From the NCBI RefSeq assembly GCF_947507565.1, contig NC_089184.1, forward strand, positions 62,001-126,000: 64,000 nucleotides of DNA. Direction: 5' to 3'. The position numbers and the translations under genes were made by a program. The stretch comes from Oscarella lobularis (lineage: Eukaryota > Porifera > Homoscleromorpha > Homosclerophorida > Oscarellidae). The notes under the pieces were generated by a model, which saw only the letters and a program-made list of their open reading frames with translations, had not been told where the DNA came from and ran no database searches. Shown in pieces: positions 26,814-41,711 of this stretch (positions within the stretch are counted from its first letter, which is position 1; each line of letters begins with the position of its first letter).

Positions 26814-28991
26814 CTAGTGTTGATCGTCTTTGTCCGGGTCTTTCTCCCCCTGATCACTCGTATTTGAGCCTCGATTCGCACTCGTCGGACCCGACGCCGA
26901 CTCGAACGCACTCCTAGAGCTCGGCTGAAGACTAAACGGACCGCACGGCTTGGCCAACCACGCAGAAGAAGGAGTTCGAGTCGCCAAAGGCCGTTGAAGC
27001 AGCGCTGGACGCAACGGCGGCGGCGGAGCTCGCGGTTGCTGTTCAAAACGATTCACAGGCGCTAGTGAGGACGGCTGCGGCGGCGGTGGCGGCGGCGGCG
27101 GTGGCGGCGCATAAAGTCCTACGCCGTCGTGTAGAGCGATAGTGCCACGTGACATCGGCTCGAGTGGGCGTGGTTGATGAAAATGAGGTGCAGGGTAAGG
27201 AACGCGAACCGCGGGGCCGTTGCTAGCGCCGTTGAAACGACGGCATAATAGAAGGCGGAGGTGGCGGCGGAAGCGGAAGCGGCATTGAATAACGAGGAAA
27301 CGGAGAATCTGTGAAGAAAAAAAATTAATTGGGTAATTAATTAATTAATTAACAAGGGATCTTACGCGATATTGGGCTAGGAACGGTCCACGTTTCTCGT
27401 TGAGGTTGCGGCGGCGGCGGGGGTGGGGGTGGTGGGGGGGGTGGGGGTGGTGGGGGTGGTGGGGGCGGGGAATCCGGATCCATGTCGCTATTGGCTACGG
27501 CGTCAGGAAAGGCTCGTTTCACGTCTTTTCCGGACGGCTGTCGAAATGCCTTTGCAAAGGGATTTTTATCTATTTTATAGTGCGTCATCTAAGGAGGAAA
27601 AATTAATTGAAAAAAAGGTAACAAGTTCTTTATGTTTGTTACCTTGTTGCTTTGATAGGCAGTGACGGCGATGAATTCGCACTCGGAAAAATTCTGTCGA
27701 AAAATCGGTAAGAATTCGCTTTCCGTAAAACGTCCGTGTTGGTCGATTTCCGGAGGCATTTTTCTCGATATGAGAAAGCGAACTCCATACTTGTGCATCG
27801 ATTTCAACACAAGCTAAAAGAGAAAAATCAATTATTTCCTTATATCTAAGTTCTAACACTTACGTGTCCTTTTGCATTGCCTTCGTTATTTGTCACTTTG
27901 TTCTTCTTGAACGAAATGACGTCCTTCATCCAGAAGCTTCCTTTACTCGGCGAATTTTCGTGAATAGCGATTGCCGGAGACAATTCGACGTCCGTCTCCG
28001 AAACAGAGAGCCACGTCGAATCGACGTACTTGTAACGAGTTTGATCAATTGGATAAATCTCGATTGCAATACGATAGAGAGCCTCAGGATCCAATCCGAC
28101 TACGGTGAATTCAAGATAGGGAAAAACGCGTCTACAATACAAGAAAAAATATGACGTCATCATAAAAAAATGGACAATGAAATTTCACCTTCCAGATTTG
28201 GTAATAATCATTTCGGTTCCTACGCTGTGAAATCTTCTCCATAGATCAGCTTTTTGCAAATAAACGGTCACGCCTCCACTTGACTGAATGCCGGGTCCCG
28301 AAGCGACAACCGGTAGAGGTGGAAACAAATAGGGCGAAATTGCGAGACAGTCTCCCCCACAGCCGGGCATCATCAAATCATTTGACCCCGCCCCTCCCGT
28401 ACACGTATTCATATAGGGTCGAAAAGAGGGTTGCGGCGACGCGTGACGCGACGACGAGCCGAATAGAGACGGACTCGTTTCTGTCCTTCCTTTCAACGAC
28501 GCGATACTATTCGTAGGGGGAAGCAGATAAGGAGCACTGCGATGATGATGACAAAATGGCGTCGGCACGTGCGCGACCGTCGTCTCGTCAATTCGTCCTC
28601 GTTTCGCCGCCGATGCAATGCGATCGTCACGAAATCGCGACGGAAGCGACGACATCGACGACGATCCATAACCGGCATCGGTGGCGGCGAGATCGGCGAG
28701 TTGTTCGAGTCGTCCTCCACTCGATGATAAACCTAAGCTTAGAGACGATGGACTTCCACCAAATAACGATCCCGTGCTGAGATAACGTCGATCGATTGCG
28801 ATGCTACTCAGTCCACTGCTCGAACTTCCACCGCCGCTTCGTTGATTCGACGATGACGAATGACGATGAAGCATGTCGAATCCATAAGGTAATGCTAATG
28901 AATTTGCGCTATATGTTCGCTGGCGCATCGCGGCGGGGGACGACAACGACGTCGCTGTCGTGGTCGTCGTCGTCGCCGTCGTCGTTGCCAT
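26814..28991 (-). CDS. T-box transcription factor, divergent
   Basis: Sequence-specific DNA-binding factor. A Ser/Gly-rich N-terminus (exon 28189-28991) leads into the T-box: ADLWRRFHSVGTEMIITKSG, RRVFPYLEF, VVGLDPEALYRIAIEIYP, RYKYVDSTW, HENSPSKGSFWMKD, VLKSMHKYGVRFLI, FSECEFIAVTAYQSNK and MTHYKIDKNPFAKAFR. Exons at 27864-28131, 27643-27813 and 27366-27588 follow. The C-terminus is Pro-rich: a CCACCCCC-like run at about 27411-27470 and PRYSMPLPLPPPPPPSIMP. It does not follow Brachyury or Tbx2/3 closely, so the subfamily is open. In the last exon the frame breaks near 27223-27241: the upstream frame stops after SFQRR while the downstream frame (NGASNGPAV onward) is open to 26814. Confidence 0.87.
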
Positions 28992-29350
28992 CGATCTCGC
29001 GTGTACGTGCCCCTGATAGAGAGTGGGCTCTCAAGTTATCTAGGCTTGATGTGATCGCGTCGCCTCGCCGTTTGAATTAGCGCGCTGACACTCCCCGCGA
29101 CGCTGATTGGCTCGCGGCGACGCCGCGTTCAATGACGCGAAGAAAGACCGACGCACGGTATCGTCGCCTCGCGTAAAGAATTCCCCGCCAAGCGATGCCG
29201 ACACGATATACGCTAATGCGATTGGGGATTTGCGGCACCATTTCTAACGATTTTATTAGCACTCTTATCGCCCCGCCCCGCGTGAAATTGCGTAACTTAG
29301 CGTAAGCCCAAACGGCGTCAGATCAATTCTCCCCTCCCTCCCTCTAAATT
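28992..29350. other. Intergenic, T-box upstream region
   Basis: About 360 bases between the T-box start codon and the DDX59 stop codon, both minus-strand genes. CpG-rich with a C-rich run near 29268-29280; presumed T-box promoter. No coding exon seen. Confidence 0.45.
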
Positions 29351-31676
29351 CTAATCAGACACAAAGGAGTCTTCTAATTCCCACGCAATCTTCGACGACG
29401 TTTTCGCCGCGTAAGAAACTCCATAAGATTTTCCCTAAAAAAATCAAAGACACATCCAAGTACTGTACGATCTGTCTCACCTAGTAATCAATTCATCCTT
29501 CTTAGTTCGCTTTGAGGCGCTACTAGGGGAAAACCCTCTTTCTCGAGCCCTCATCTGTCTTCGTAGATGAGGAGACGCGAGTAATTGCGAGGGAAGAGAC
29601 GCGCTCTTACTAAGGGACTCCACCACATCCAAAAATAGATATCGGCTATTATTATTAATAAATGTGATAGCCCAACCGGAAGAGCCAAGTCGACTTGATC
29701 GACCCGCCTAATAATAAATAATATTACTTGATTAATAACATTATTTTATTTTACTTGGTGTATATATTCTTCGATTTTTCGAGGCATGTCAAAGTGAATT
29801 ATTTGAGATATTTGCGCGAGATCGAGGCCCCGCCCAAGAAGGCTCGTAGATACAATAATCGACGCTTTTCCTTCTTGAATTGCTTTGAGATTTAGCGCGC
29901 GTTCCGCTTGGCTTTTGTCACCGTGAATTGACGTTGTAGCAATTCCGCATTTTTTCTCAATCGCTTCAGCTAAAAGATCAGCTCCAATTTTTGAATCCAC
30001 AAAAACGATAGTTGGCGGTCTAAATATTAAATTAAACATAAATTGGCAACTTTGAAGTTCTACTTGAAATAGTTTGGATCTCGCAACAATTCAAAAAGAC
30101 GTTTTTTCTTTGATTTTTCTTCTACCCATAGAACCGTGTGTTTAATTCCAGAACTCGGAGAATTCGACTAAAAATCAAAATAAGTGAAATTTTTCCGGGG
30201 GTAAACTACATTTCCAGTTGAAATAGATATTGAATTCTTTAACATTTGAGATGCTAGGTCTTCGGTTTTTTGAGGAACTGTAGCAGAAAAAAGGAGCGTT
30301 TGATGTGCGGCCGGAAGCCAAGAGGAAATCCGCTGAATCTGAAAAAAATACAAACAAAACGTATGATGAAAAATTATCAGATCTCGCGCAAATTTCGAAC
30401 TTGATTTTCGAATCCCATTTCAAGAAGTGCATCGACTTCATCAAGAACAAGAACTCGGATACACGAAAAATCAATACCTAATCAATAACCAATTAAATGA
30501 CGTCAGAGCGCGCGCGAGTTCTGACGTCACCTTCTCTATTACATAGCTCCAAAAGTCGACCTGGCGTCGCTATAACAACCTGTACACCTTGCTTGAGACG
30601 ATGCAATTGAGGAGGCATAGGAAAACCTCCCACAATAAGAGCCGTTTTCATGAGGGGAAGACCTGAAAATCAATATTTAAATAAATATTTTATCTAGGTG
30701 TGTACCTTTCATTAAAATTTTAGCTTGGTCTTCAATTTGCATACAGAGCTCACGGGTTGGTGATAAGATCAATGCTCTTGGCAAATGAGGTTTGTCTATT
30801 ACGCAACCGTGGCCTGTTAGACTAGCCACAATAGGGAGAAGAAAGGAAGCCGCTAAATAAAGAATTATTTCTCCTAGGGTTCCTCTTTCTCTCTTTCTCT
30901 CTACTTTTTCCCGATCCAGTTGGTGCACTGGCCAGAACGTCTCGGTGTTTTAGAGCAGATGGAATAACCTGCATTTGAATGGGAGTTGGCGTTTCGAGAC
31001 CAAGCAATTTCATATTAGTGTACACTGAGAAAACCAAAAAGTCGAATTCCCCCAATTAATTTTACTAATTTAGCTGACTTGTCGGATGAAAATGACACTG
31101 AGAAAAGTCAGTAATCGGTTTGGGAACACCATCACCATGTACCCGGATATCAAGCTATAAAGATATGTATCTTTTTTCTCCGGGAATTCTTCCGCTTACC
31201 TTTGTTCTTAGCAGATCAAGTTGAACTTGATTCATTTCCCTTACGGATTCATCCTCTCTATACTTATATAGACCAAATGGTAAGTCTGGCACAGAAGGTT
31301 TTATTTCCGATTCAGTATTCTCCTCCTCCTCTTTCTCCTTCTTCTTCTTCTCCTCGTCATTTTCAATTTCTTTTCTCATCCTCAAATGACGTTCCTTGCA
31401 CTGTTGACTGCACACGTCTTCATCAGTTGCATCACAGATGTACTGGCCATATTTTCCGCAGACAATGCAAGCTGGCTCGTCTGGAGCTGGCCAACGTTGA
31501 TCGCGTGAAAATTCAACGACAAAATCCTCTTCTTCATCAGAAGATGGATCGTCTTCTAGGGAAAAAAGCGATAGAGGCATAAAGTGAGAAATTTTTCTAC
31601 CTTTTGGGACTTCAATACGTGTTTTTGCCTTCTTTTTTTGGTCAGGTTTATGCCGCACTGATCGAGGGACAAACAT
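29351..31676 (-). CDS. DDX59: DEAD-box RNA helicase 59-like
   Basis: RNA helicase with an N-terminal HIT-type zinc finger ([29 protein letters not shown]), the arrangement specific to DDX59, which is linked to ciliary signalling in vertebrates. Helicase motifs: TPIQMQVIP (Q motif), SAPTGSGK (I), [14 protein letters not shown] (Ia), [12 protein letters not shown] (II), [14 protein letters not shown] (III), [14 protein letters not shown] (IV), [11 protein letters not shown] (V) and [11 protein letters not shown] (VI). Motif II reads DEVD rather than DEAD, a conservative change. About 10 exons. The start is the ATG at 31676 ([20 protein letters not shown]); the end is [11 protein letters not shown] with TAG at 29351-29353. 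An intron near 30.5 kb holds a TGACGTCA palindrome pair. Confidence 0.93.
30498..30529. repeat. Short foldback with two TGACGTCA sites
   Basis: TGACGTCAGA at 30498-30507 and its exact reverse complement TCTGACGTCA at 30520-30529, with a 12-nt GC-alternating loop, in a DDX59 intron. Confidence 0.8.
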
Positions 31677-31785
31677 GACGGTGCGCGTGAGTGCGCGTTT
31701 CTGCGTAGATTACGCGCGCCAACGTGTGGCGCAATTTGAAAGAAATCGTCGTAGGCCGCCCTTTCGGTCGTCGTTCGATCACTCG
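31677..31785. promoter_or_regulatory. Bidirectional promoter space DDX59/BLM
   Basis: 109 bp between divergent start codons. Confidence 0.5.
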
Positions 31786-35898
<4,113 letters not shown>

Positions 35899-35973
35899 AC
35901 GCATAGAGAAGAATAACATGAGAGAAAACACACAAAGAAAAGAGAGAGAAGTCAAACTATAGCAAGTTCTTCC

Positions 35974-38289
35974 CTAGTTAGCATCATCTTTGGGTGGTGG
36001 CTGCTCTTCCTTTTCCTTTTCCGGGGCCTTTTTCGCCGCGTCACTCGCCTTCTTCACCCCACCCGATACAATGTCATCAATGCGCAGCAACAATATAGCA
36101 GTCTACATATACAATGAATCATACAAGTCTCTCTATATATAGTGTACCTCAATAGCTGTCTTATAGCACTGTAGTCTCACTGCAGCTGGGTCCCATATCC
36201 CATACTCCTCCATATCAACGAGACTCCCATTCTCTCCATTGATACCCCACGTGCTAAACTCACCGGAAGCATGCTTAGCCTTAATTAAAATAATAAATAT
36301 TAAAACTATTAATTTAATTAACCTTACCCGTAATTTGGTGAGTGTTCGAATTGAATTTCCCCCGCAATTTCGAATCAGCGTATGGGGTATGACTTCTAAG
36401 GCCCTGGCAACTGCCTTATAAGGTAACTGTTGGACCCCGCCCACGGATTTCGCCTTCTCGTTGAGAGCGCGAGAAAGAGCCATCTCAAGGGCCCCACCTC
36501 CGGGAACAAGATGGGGATTCACGTGAATATTTCGAGCTGCATGCATTGCATCCTGGAGATTGCGATCCACTTCATGGAGAACATCCTTGCTGGCGCCGCG
36601 CAAGACGATCGTACACGCCTTGGGATTTTTACAATCCACCAAGTAAGTAAAATACCTCAATTACAATATATAAGATTAATTAATTAAAATTAATTAATTA
36701 ATTAAATACTTACTCGTCTCCTATTTTTTTAATTTCGAATAGTCCGCACTCCGTGCCGACGTCTTCTTCGCGTAGTTCTTCAGTACGATTCACAATTGTA
36801 GCCCCACACACTCTAATAATATGTATTGATATATAAATTGCCCCTCCCCCTCCCCCTCCCTCCCTCCCTCCCTTACCTTGCTATTCTATTGTTGTCCGTT
36901 TTTCTGACTCTGCGTATGACGGAGACGTTTTTCTTGACCATGAAATGCTGGGCTAGATCGGACACGCCCTTTTCCGTAATGACAAGATCCGGTTTCACTG
37001 CGAGAATTCTATCACATTGATCCCGGATGAAATCCTCTTCCAATTGAAGAATTCTCCTAAATTAATTAAAAATCCCCCTTTTTAAAAAATTATGAAATTA
37101 TAACCACGCCCCCTACGTACGCAAAATCTTCTTCTTTTGACAATTCCAAATTAGTTTGACTTTCTCCCTTCTTATATTCCAAAGAACAATCCAACAAAAC
37201 GATTCTCGGATTTTCAATTTTTCTTTACATATAAAATGAAATAATTAATCCTAATTAATAATAATTAAAATCCCCTACCTTCTCATCTTGGGATGAGTGA
37301 CGTCTTTATTCACCATGACCCCATTCAAAACTTTGGAATCTTCAATACTACCTCCGGGAATTTTCTCCACGCGGGCATATCGTTTGATATCAACTTCCAG
37401 TCGTCCACCTTCCTCCATACGAATCGTCTGCACGGCATCAAGAGCAATTTCACAAGGCAAATCACCCCTTAAAATCAATAAAAACATAATTATTATTGAT
37501 TTTATTGATTTACCATCCTCCCAGCATTTTCGTTCCAAGAGAACTTTTCACTATTTTCATCAAGGTTTTTTTGTCTGTGACGTCAACGGGTTTGCTAAGC
37601 GTTTCCTTGGTGATTTTAACAATGTCCTCTAGGGCTTGACGAAAGGCGGAAATGATGACAGTCGGATGCATTTGTTCATGTAAAAATGGCTCAGCAACGC
37701 TCATCATTTCACCGGCTAAAACACGTGATTAATTAAGGTATTGATCTATTGATTTTTCTCTTTGCCTAAGATTATGACGGATGTCGTTCCATCTCCCACT
37801 TCTTCGTCTTGCGTTCGACTGATTTCAATGAGCGTTTTCGCAGCCGGATGTTCCACGGTAATCTAATTAATTATAAATAATAAATAAATAAATAAATAAA
37901 AATTCTCACTTACTTCTCTCAGAATTGCATTCCCGTCATTCGTCATCACTATGCCCCCTGTCGGATCCATCAGCATCTTGACGAAGAATGTTAAGAATGC
38001 TGGCATACGGGATATCGCGTTTTTTACCTTGAGCATCGATTTCGGTCCGAGGCACGTTCTTATCACGTCAGCGATCATCTAGAATGTCCGCCATCTCTTC
38101 TATCGTCTCTATTCTTCTATATTTCTTACTTTCGCTGCAGAGACGTTGCTCAATTGGACTTTGAAGCCGCTCTCGCGCTTCGTGCTTTCTTCTGCGTACG
38201 TTTTGACACGTTAGGGCCTCTCGAAAAAGCCTTCAGCTCTTACTTAGAACTAATATTTGGCCGCCGGGCCCTCCTGGCATTCGCATCAT
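35974..38289 (-). CDS. CCT3: T-complex protein 1 subunit gamma
   Basis: Subunit of the cytosolic CCT/TRiC chaperonin that folds actin and tubulin. The start [15 protein letters not shown] leads to [58 protein letters not shown] and the ATPase signature [17 protein letters not shown]. Gamma-specific segments include [58 protein letters not shown] and [18 protein letters not shown]; the second ATPase-related Asp lies in [19 protein letters not shown]. The C-terminus is [15 protein letters not shown] and a charged tail ending PPPKDDAN. About 10 exons; TAG at 35974-35976. Head-to-head with RPL36. Confidence 0.95.
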
Positions 38290-38481
38290 CTTGAAATCGA
38301 CGTCAAAATCGGTTTTCCGAAAGCCACGAGGTGAGATGACGCATGCGTGATAGCGCGATTCAAGTCCCGTCAGGCGTCGTGTGGAAGGCGACTTCGTAAT
38401 CCGTTCGTTTGAGGTGAATCTCGTCGCTTACGGGTTCGATTCGTCGGCAAGGTTTATCCTAAACTATTTTCGAAGGTGCAT
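38290..38481. promoter_or_regulatory. Bidirectional promoter space CCT3/RPL36
   Basis: 192 bp between divergent start codons. Several ORFs cross it but none is conserved. Confidence 0.5.
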
Positions 38482-38919
38482 CATGTCGGAAAAGTATCCA
38501 AACGTCAGCGAAATGGCCGTGGGCCTCAACAAGGGCCACAAAGTGACGAAGAACCCGCAAAAGGAGAGACAATCGCGACGAAAGGGGGTAAGTTCGTGCA
38601 ACCCTAGACTACAAGCATCACTAAGAGATCGTTTCGACTCGCAGCGCCTAAACAAAAAGGTGAAATTCGTACGAGACATAATCCGAGAAGTGAGCGGCTT
38701 CGCTCCGTACGAAAAACGAGCCATGGAACTGATAAAGGTCGGACGAGACAAGAGAGCGCTAAAATTCATCAAAAATAGGGTAAGAAAGAACCGAAAAAGG
38801 TAAAAAAAAAAGCGAAGGGGGCCCCCTTTCAGTTGGGAAACCATACGCGATCGAAAAGAAAGCGAGACGACCTTTCGGCGGCTATACAGCAGATGAGAAA
38901 GGCGCAAGCGCAAAAATAA
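38482..38919 (+). CDS. RPL36: 60S ribosomal protein L36 (eL36)
   Basis: Cytosolic large-subunit ribosomal protein. Three exons: [20 protein letters not shown] through QSRRKG, then [20 protein letters not shown] and [20 protein letters not shown] through KNR, then [20 protein letters not shown] and MRKAQAQK. The middle exon is almost identical to animal eL36. TAA at 38917-38919 overlaps an AATAAAG polyadenylation-like hexamer. Length of about 105 residues is normal. Confidence 0.97.
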
Positions 38920-39068
38920 TAAAGTGCTGACAGTCAATTGATTGTAAGAAAATAAAGAAAATCCTCTTTGAACGAGAGATTTTATTGATTGATTGATATC
39001 AACACACAAACATTCATTCATTCATTCCCGCGTCTCTTTTTTCTGTCACGTGGGGGGTAAATCTTCAG

Positions 39069-40635
39069 TCAAGGCTTGCACCTTTCAATGAATCTTGGAT
39101 ATAGGCAAACGTCCCGGATGTGATGACGGTTGAGCATCCACGTGAGATAGCGTTCCAAGCCCAATCCATAGCCACCGTGAGGACAGGTCCCGTATTTTCT
39201 CTATAGAGCACAAAATAGATTAAAACTTAAAATTAATGAGGAAAATAGTCACGTGATACCTGGTCTGTGTACCAGTAATAAGGAGTTGGATCGATTCCTT
39301 CTCTTTTGTATCCAGCCAGCAATTCATCCTAAGAAAATTAAATAATTAATTAATTTAATTAATTTAATTCATTGATACCAAGTCCCATATCCTCATTGAT
39401 CCTCCTATGATTTCTCCCACTCCCGGCATGAGAAGATCAACCTAAATCACCATGGAAACACCCAGGTTAGATAATTAATTTAATTTTTACTGATTCCGTG
39501 ATTCTTTTGTCTCCTTTCGATTTCATCATGTAAAATGACTTGATATCAGCCGGGAAGCCATGCAGAAAAATAGGCTAAGAAAAAATAATTAGAAACAGGA
39601 TATAATGTTAATACAATCCCATGTGACATACCTCATTGATTGCATCAGTCATTTTTCTTTCCGGCGCTTCCGGAATATCCTTCAAGACACAATGAGAACA
39701 AAATCAAGAACTCAGGTAAAATAGTTCACCTCTCCAAATTCATAAAATGTGCCGTCGTCTTTTGTCACATTGTTCTCATGTAGCCACTTGATCGCTTCCG
39801 CATAGGGCATGCGCCTAAAAAATAAATCTATTTTATTACCCTAACAGAAGAAAAATTTCGTTGTACATGAAAGGTCTTTTTGGAACCTTGAAATCCTAAA
39901 ATTTCATAATTAATCAAATGAAAGATATTGCCCCCCTGAATTGCTACAGGATTAATTTGCTTCAAGAGATCCCCAAAGGGAGAATCAACGACCCTCTGCG
40001 CAACATCGCAAATCTAGAAGAAAAACATTAAAAAAATCGATAATTAATCAATTATTTATTACGAGAAATTCCATTCTGTTGAGAAGATCATCGAACTTGA
40101 TGAAGGGACACTCGGCTTCAACGTGAGTATATTCAGCCAAGTGACGTCTTGTCCGAGACAGCTCCGCTCTATACGATTGCGCAATGCAGAAAACGTCACC
40201 CATACTTGGCAACACAGTCTCCAAATAAAGCTGAGAAGATTGCGTAAGAAAAGCCTATTCATAAAATAGATTAATAATACTCATTAATTAATTAATTAAT
40301 CAATTGATCACTTCTTCGCCGAAGTAATTGAATTTGAATAGAGTTGCTCCTCCTTCCACTTGCGTTTGTACGAGAGTGGGCGGGGTCACTTCAAAGTAAC
40401 CATTCTCAAAAAAATGATCTCTGAAACTTAATCAACAGCAAAATTAATTACTATAAAATCTATATATTTAAAAGTACCATTTGCTAACAACTGATCTCAA
40501 TTTCATTATATTAGCAGGCTAAAGAAAACGTTAGAGAGTTTTAATCTAAAAATACTCCCCCTTTGCACACACACCATTTCCCATCTTAGGACTAGATGAC
40601 GTTGATCCAGCATGATATCAATATTCGATTCCTAA

Positions 40636-40674
<39 letters not shown>

Positions 40675-41698
40675 GTATTAATTAAATATTAAAACTAACT
40701 CTATTGACGGCATTATCCGTGCCACCAGCTGGTGCAGTCCCCATCAATTCCCAGTAGTCAGCTTGAAGCTCATGACCCCCAGGAGCCTAATAAAAAAACA
40801 TTAAAGTTTCATATAGAAAAATGGATGAATCTCACTGATTTTCCTTCAGGCACTGCTTTGATAGTACCATAGACTGTCACAGTACATTCAGTAGTCAAAA
40901 TCAAAGCCTCATAAATAGCACACTAATAATAAATCAAATAAAAAATAAATAAATAGTGGAATATAGTATATCACCAATTTGTCTGTAAAAACAGATTGGA
41001 GGAAACCCGTTCCATCGCGTAGCACCAAAAACATCAAATTCTTTCCTAAAATCAATCAAAAATAGAATTTTAATTAATAATTAATTTTTCTTACCCTGTC
41101 TTCTCAGCGAATGAACCCACGCGTAAACTTTGACTCTCTTCTCTCTAAACATCTCCAAATCGCGAATTTTCGCTTCTTTTGCATCCGGGAGCGTCGGGTC
41201 CGGTTCGATTTTAATCTTTTTTGATTCCTCTAGGTTCTTGGCGTGACGTTCGGCGTCCAACGCCTCCTGTTTCGCTTTCGCTTCGTCCTGTTCCGATTTC
41301 TTTGCGAGCTTTCTCTTCTCAACTTCCAACGACTTTTTCTGCTTTTTCAATTGAGCCTGCGACACTTCTTCCCACTTCTAAAACGTAAAATATCGATAAT
41401 TTTTATATGTGAAATTTCTTCTTACTTGTTCTTCCGGTTTTTTCGAATCGACGTAGATTTTTGGAATTGGTTCCGTTCCGTGGCTTCTCAACGCCTGAAA
41501 AATCGACGTGTGAATTCACATTACCACGCCCACTTCTTCATTTTACCTGAAGAACGGTTTTGAATGGTTTTACTTCCGATCCGTCTCCAGTTTCGTCGTT
41601 TCCTTCCTTCTCCGACGTATAGACTTCTACGATGGACGGATCAGTAAGAAGAGAGCCTTCGAAGATTGCCTACCTTTTAGAGTCAGCTTTTCTGTCAT
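39069..41698 (-). CDS. NARS1: Asparaginyl-tRNA synthetase, cytoplasmic
   Basis: Class IIb aminoacyl-tRNA synthetase charging tRNA-Asn. The animal-type N-terminal extension is present: MTEKLTLK, then [18 protein letters not shown] and a Lys/Glu-rich helix ([20 protein letters not shown]) before the OB-fold anticodon-binding domain ([15 protein letters not shown]). Class II motif 2 is [17 protein letters not shown] followed by [12 protein letters not shown], and motif 3 is [15 protein letters not shown] with [13 protein letters not shown]. The C-terminus is IERCKP with TGA at 39069-39071. About 16 exons with 45-90-nt introns rich in TTAATTAA. The start codon lies 13 bp from the upstream POLG ATG. 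Confidence 0.95.
40634..40674. repeat. (AAAT)n microsatellite
   Basis: About ten tandem AAAT units in a NARS1 intron. Confidence 0.9.
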
Positions 41699-41711
41699 GT
41701 CTCAACGTTGA

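Noticed and set aside
38464-39021. 185-codon minus-strand ORF over RPL36
   Set aside because: Antisense shadow of RPL36 exons and introns; the plus-strand protein is unmistakable.
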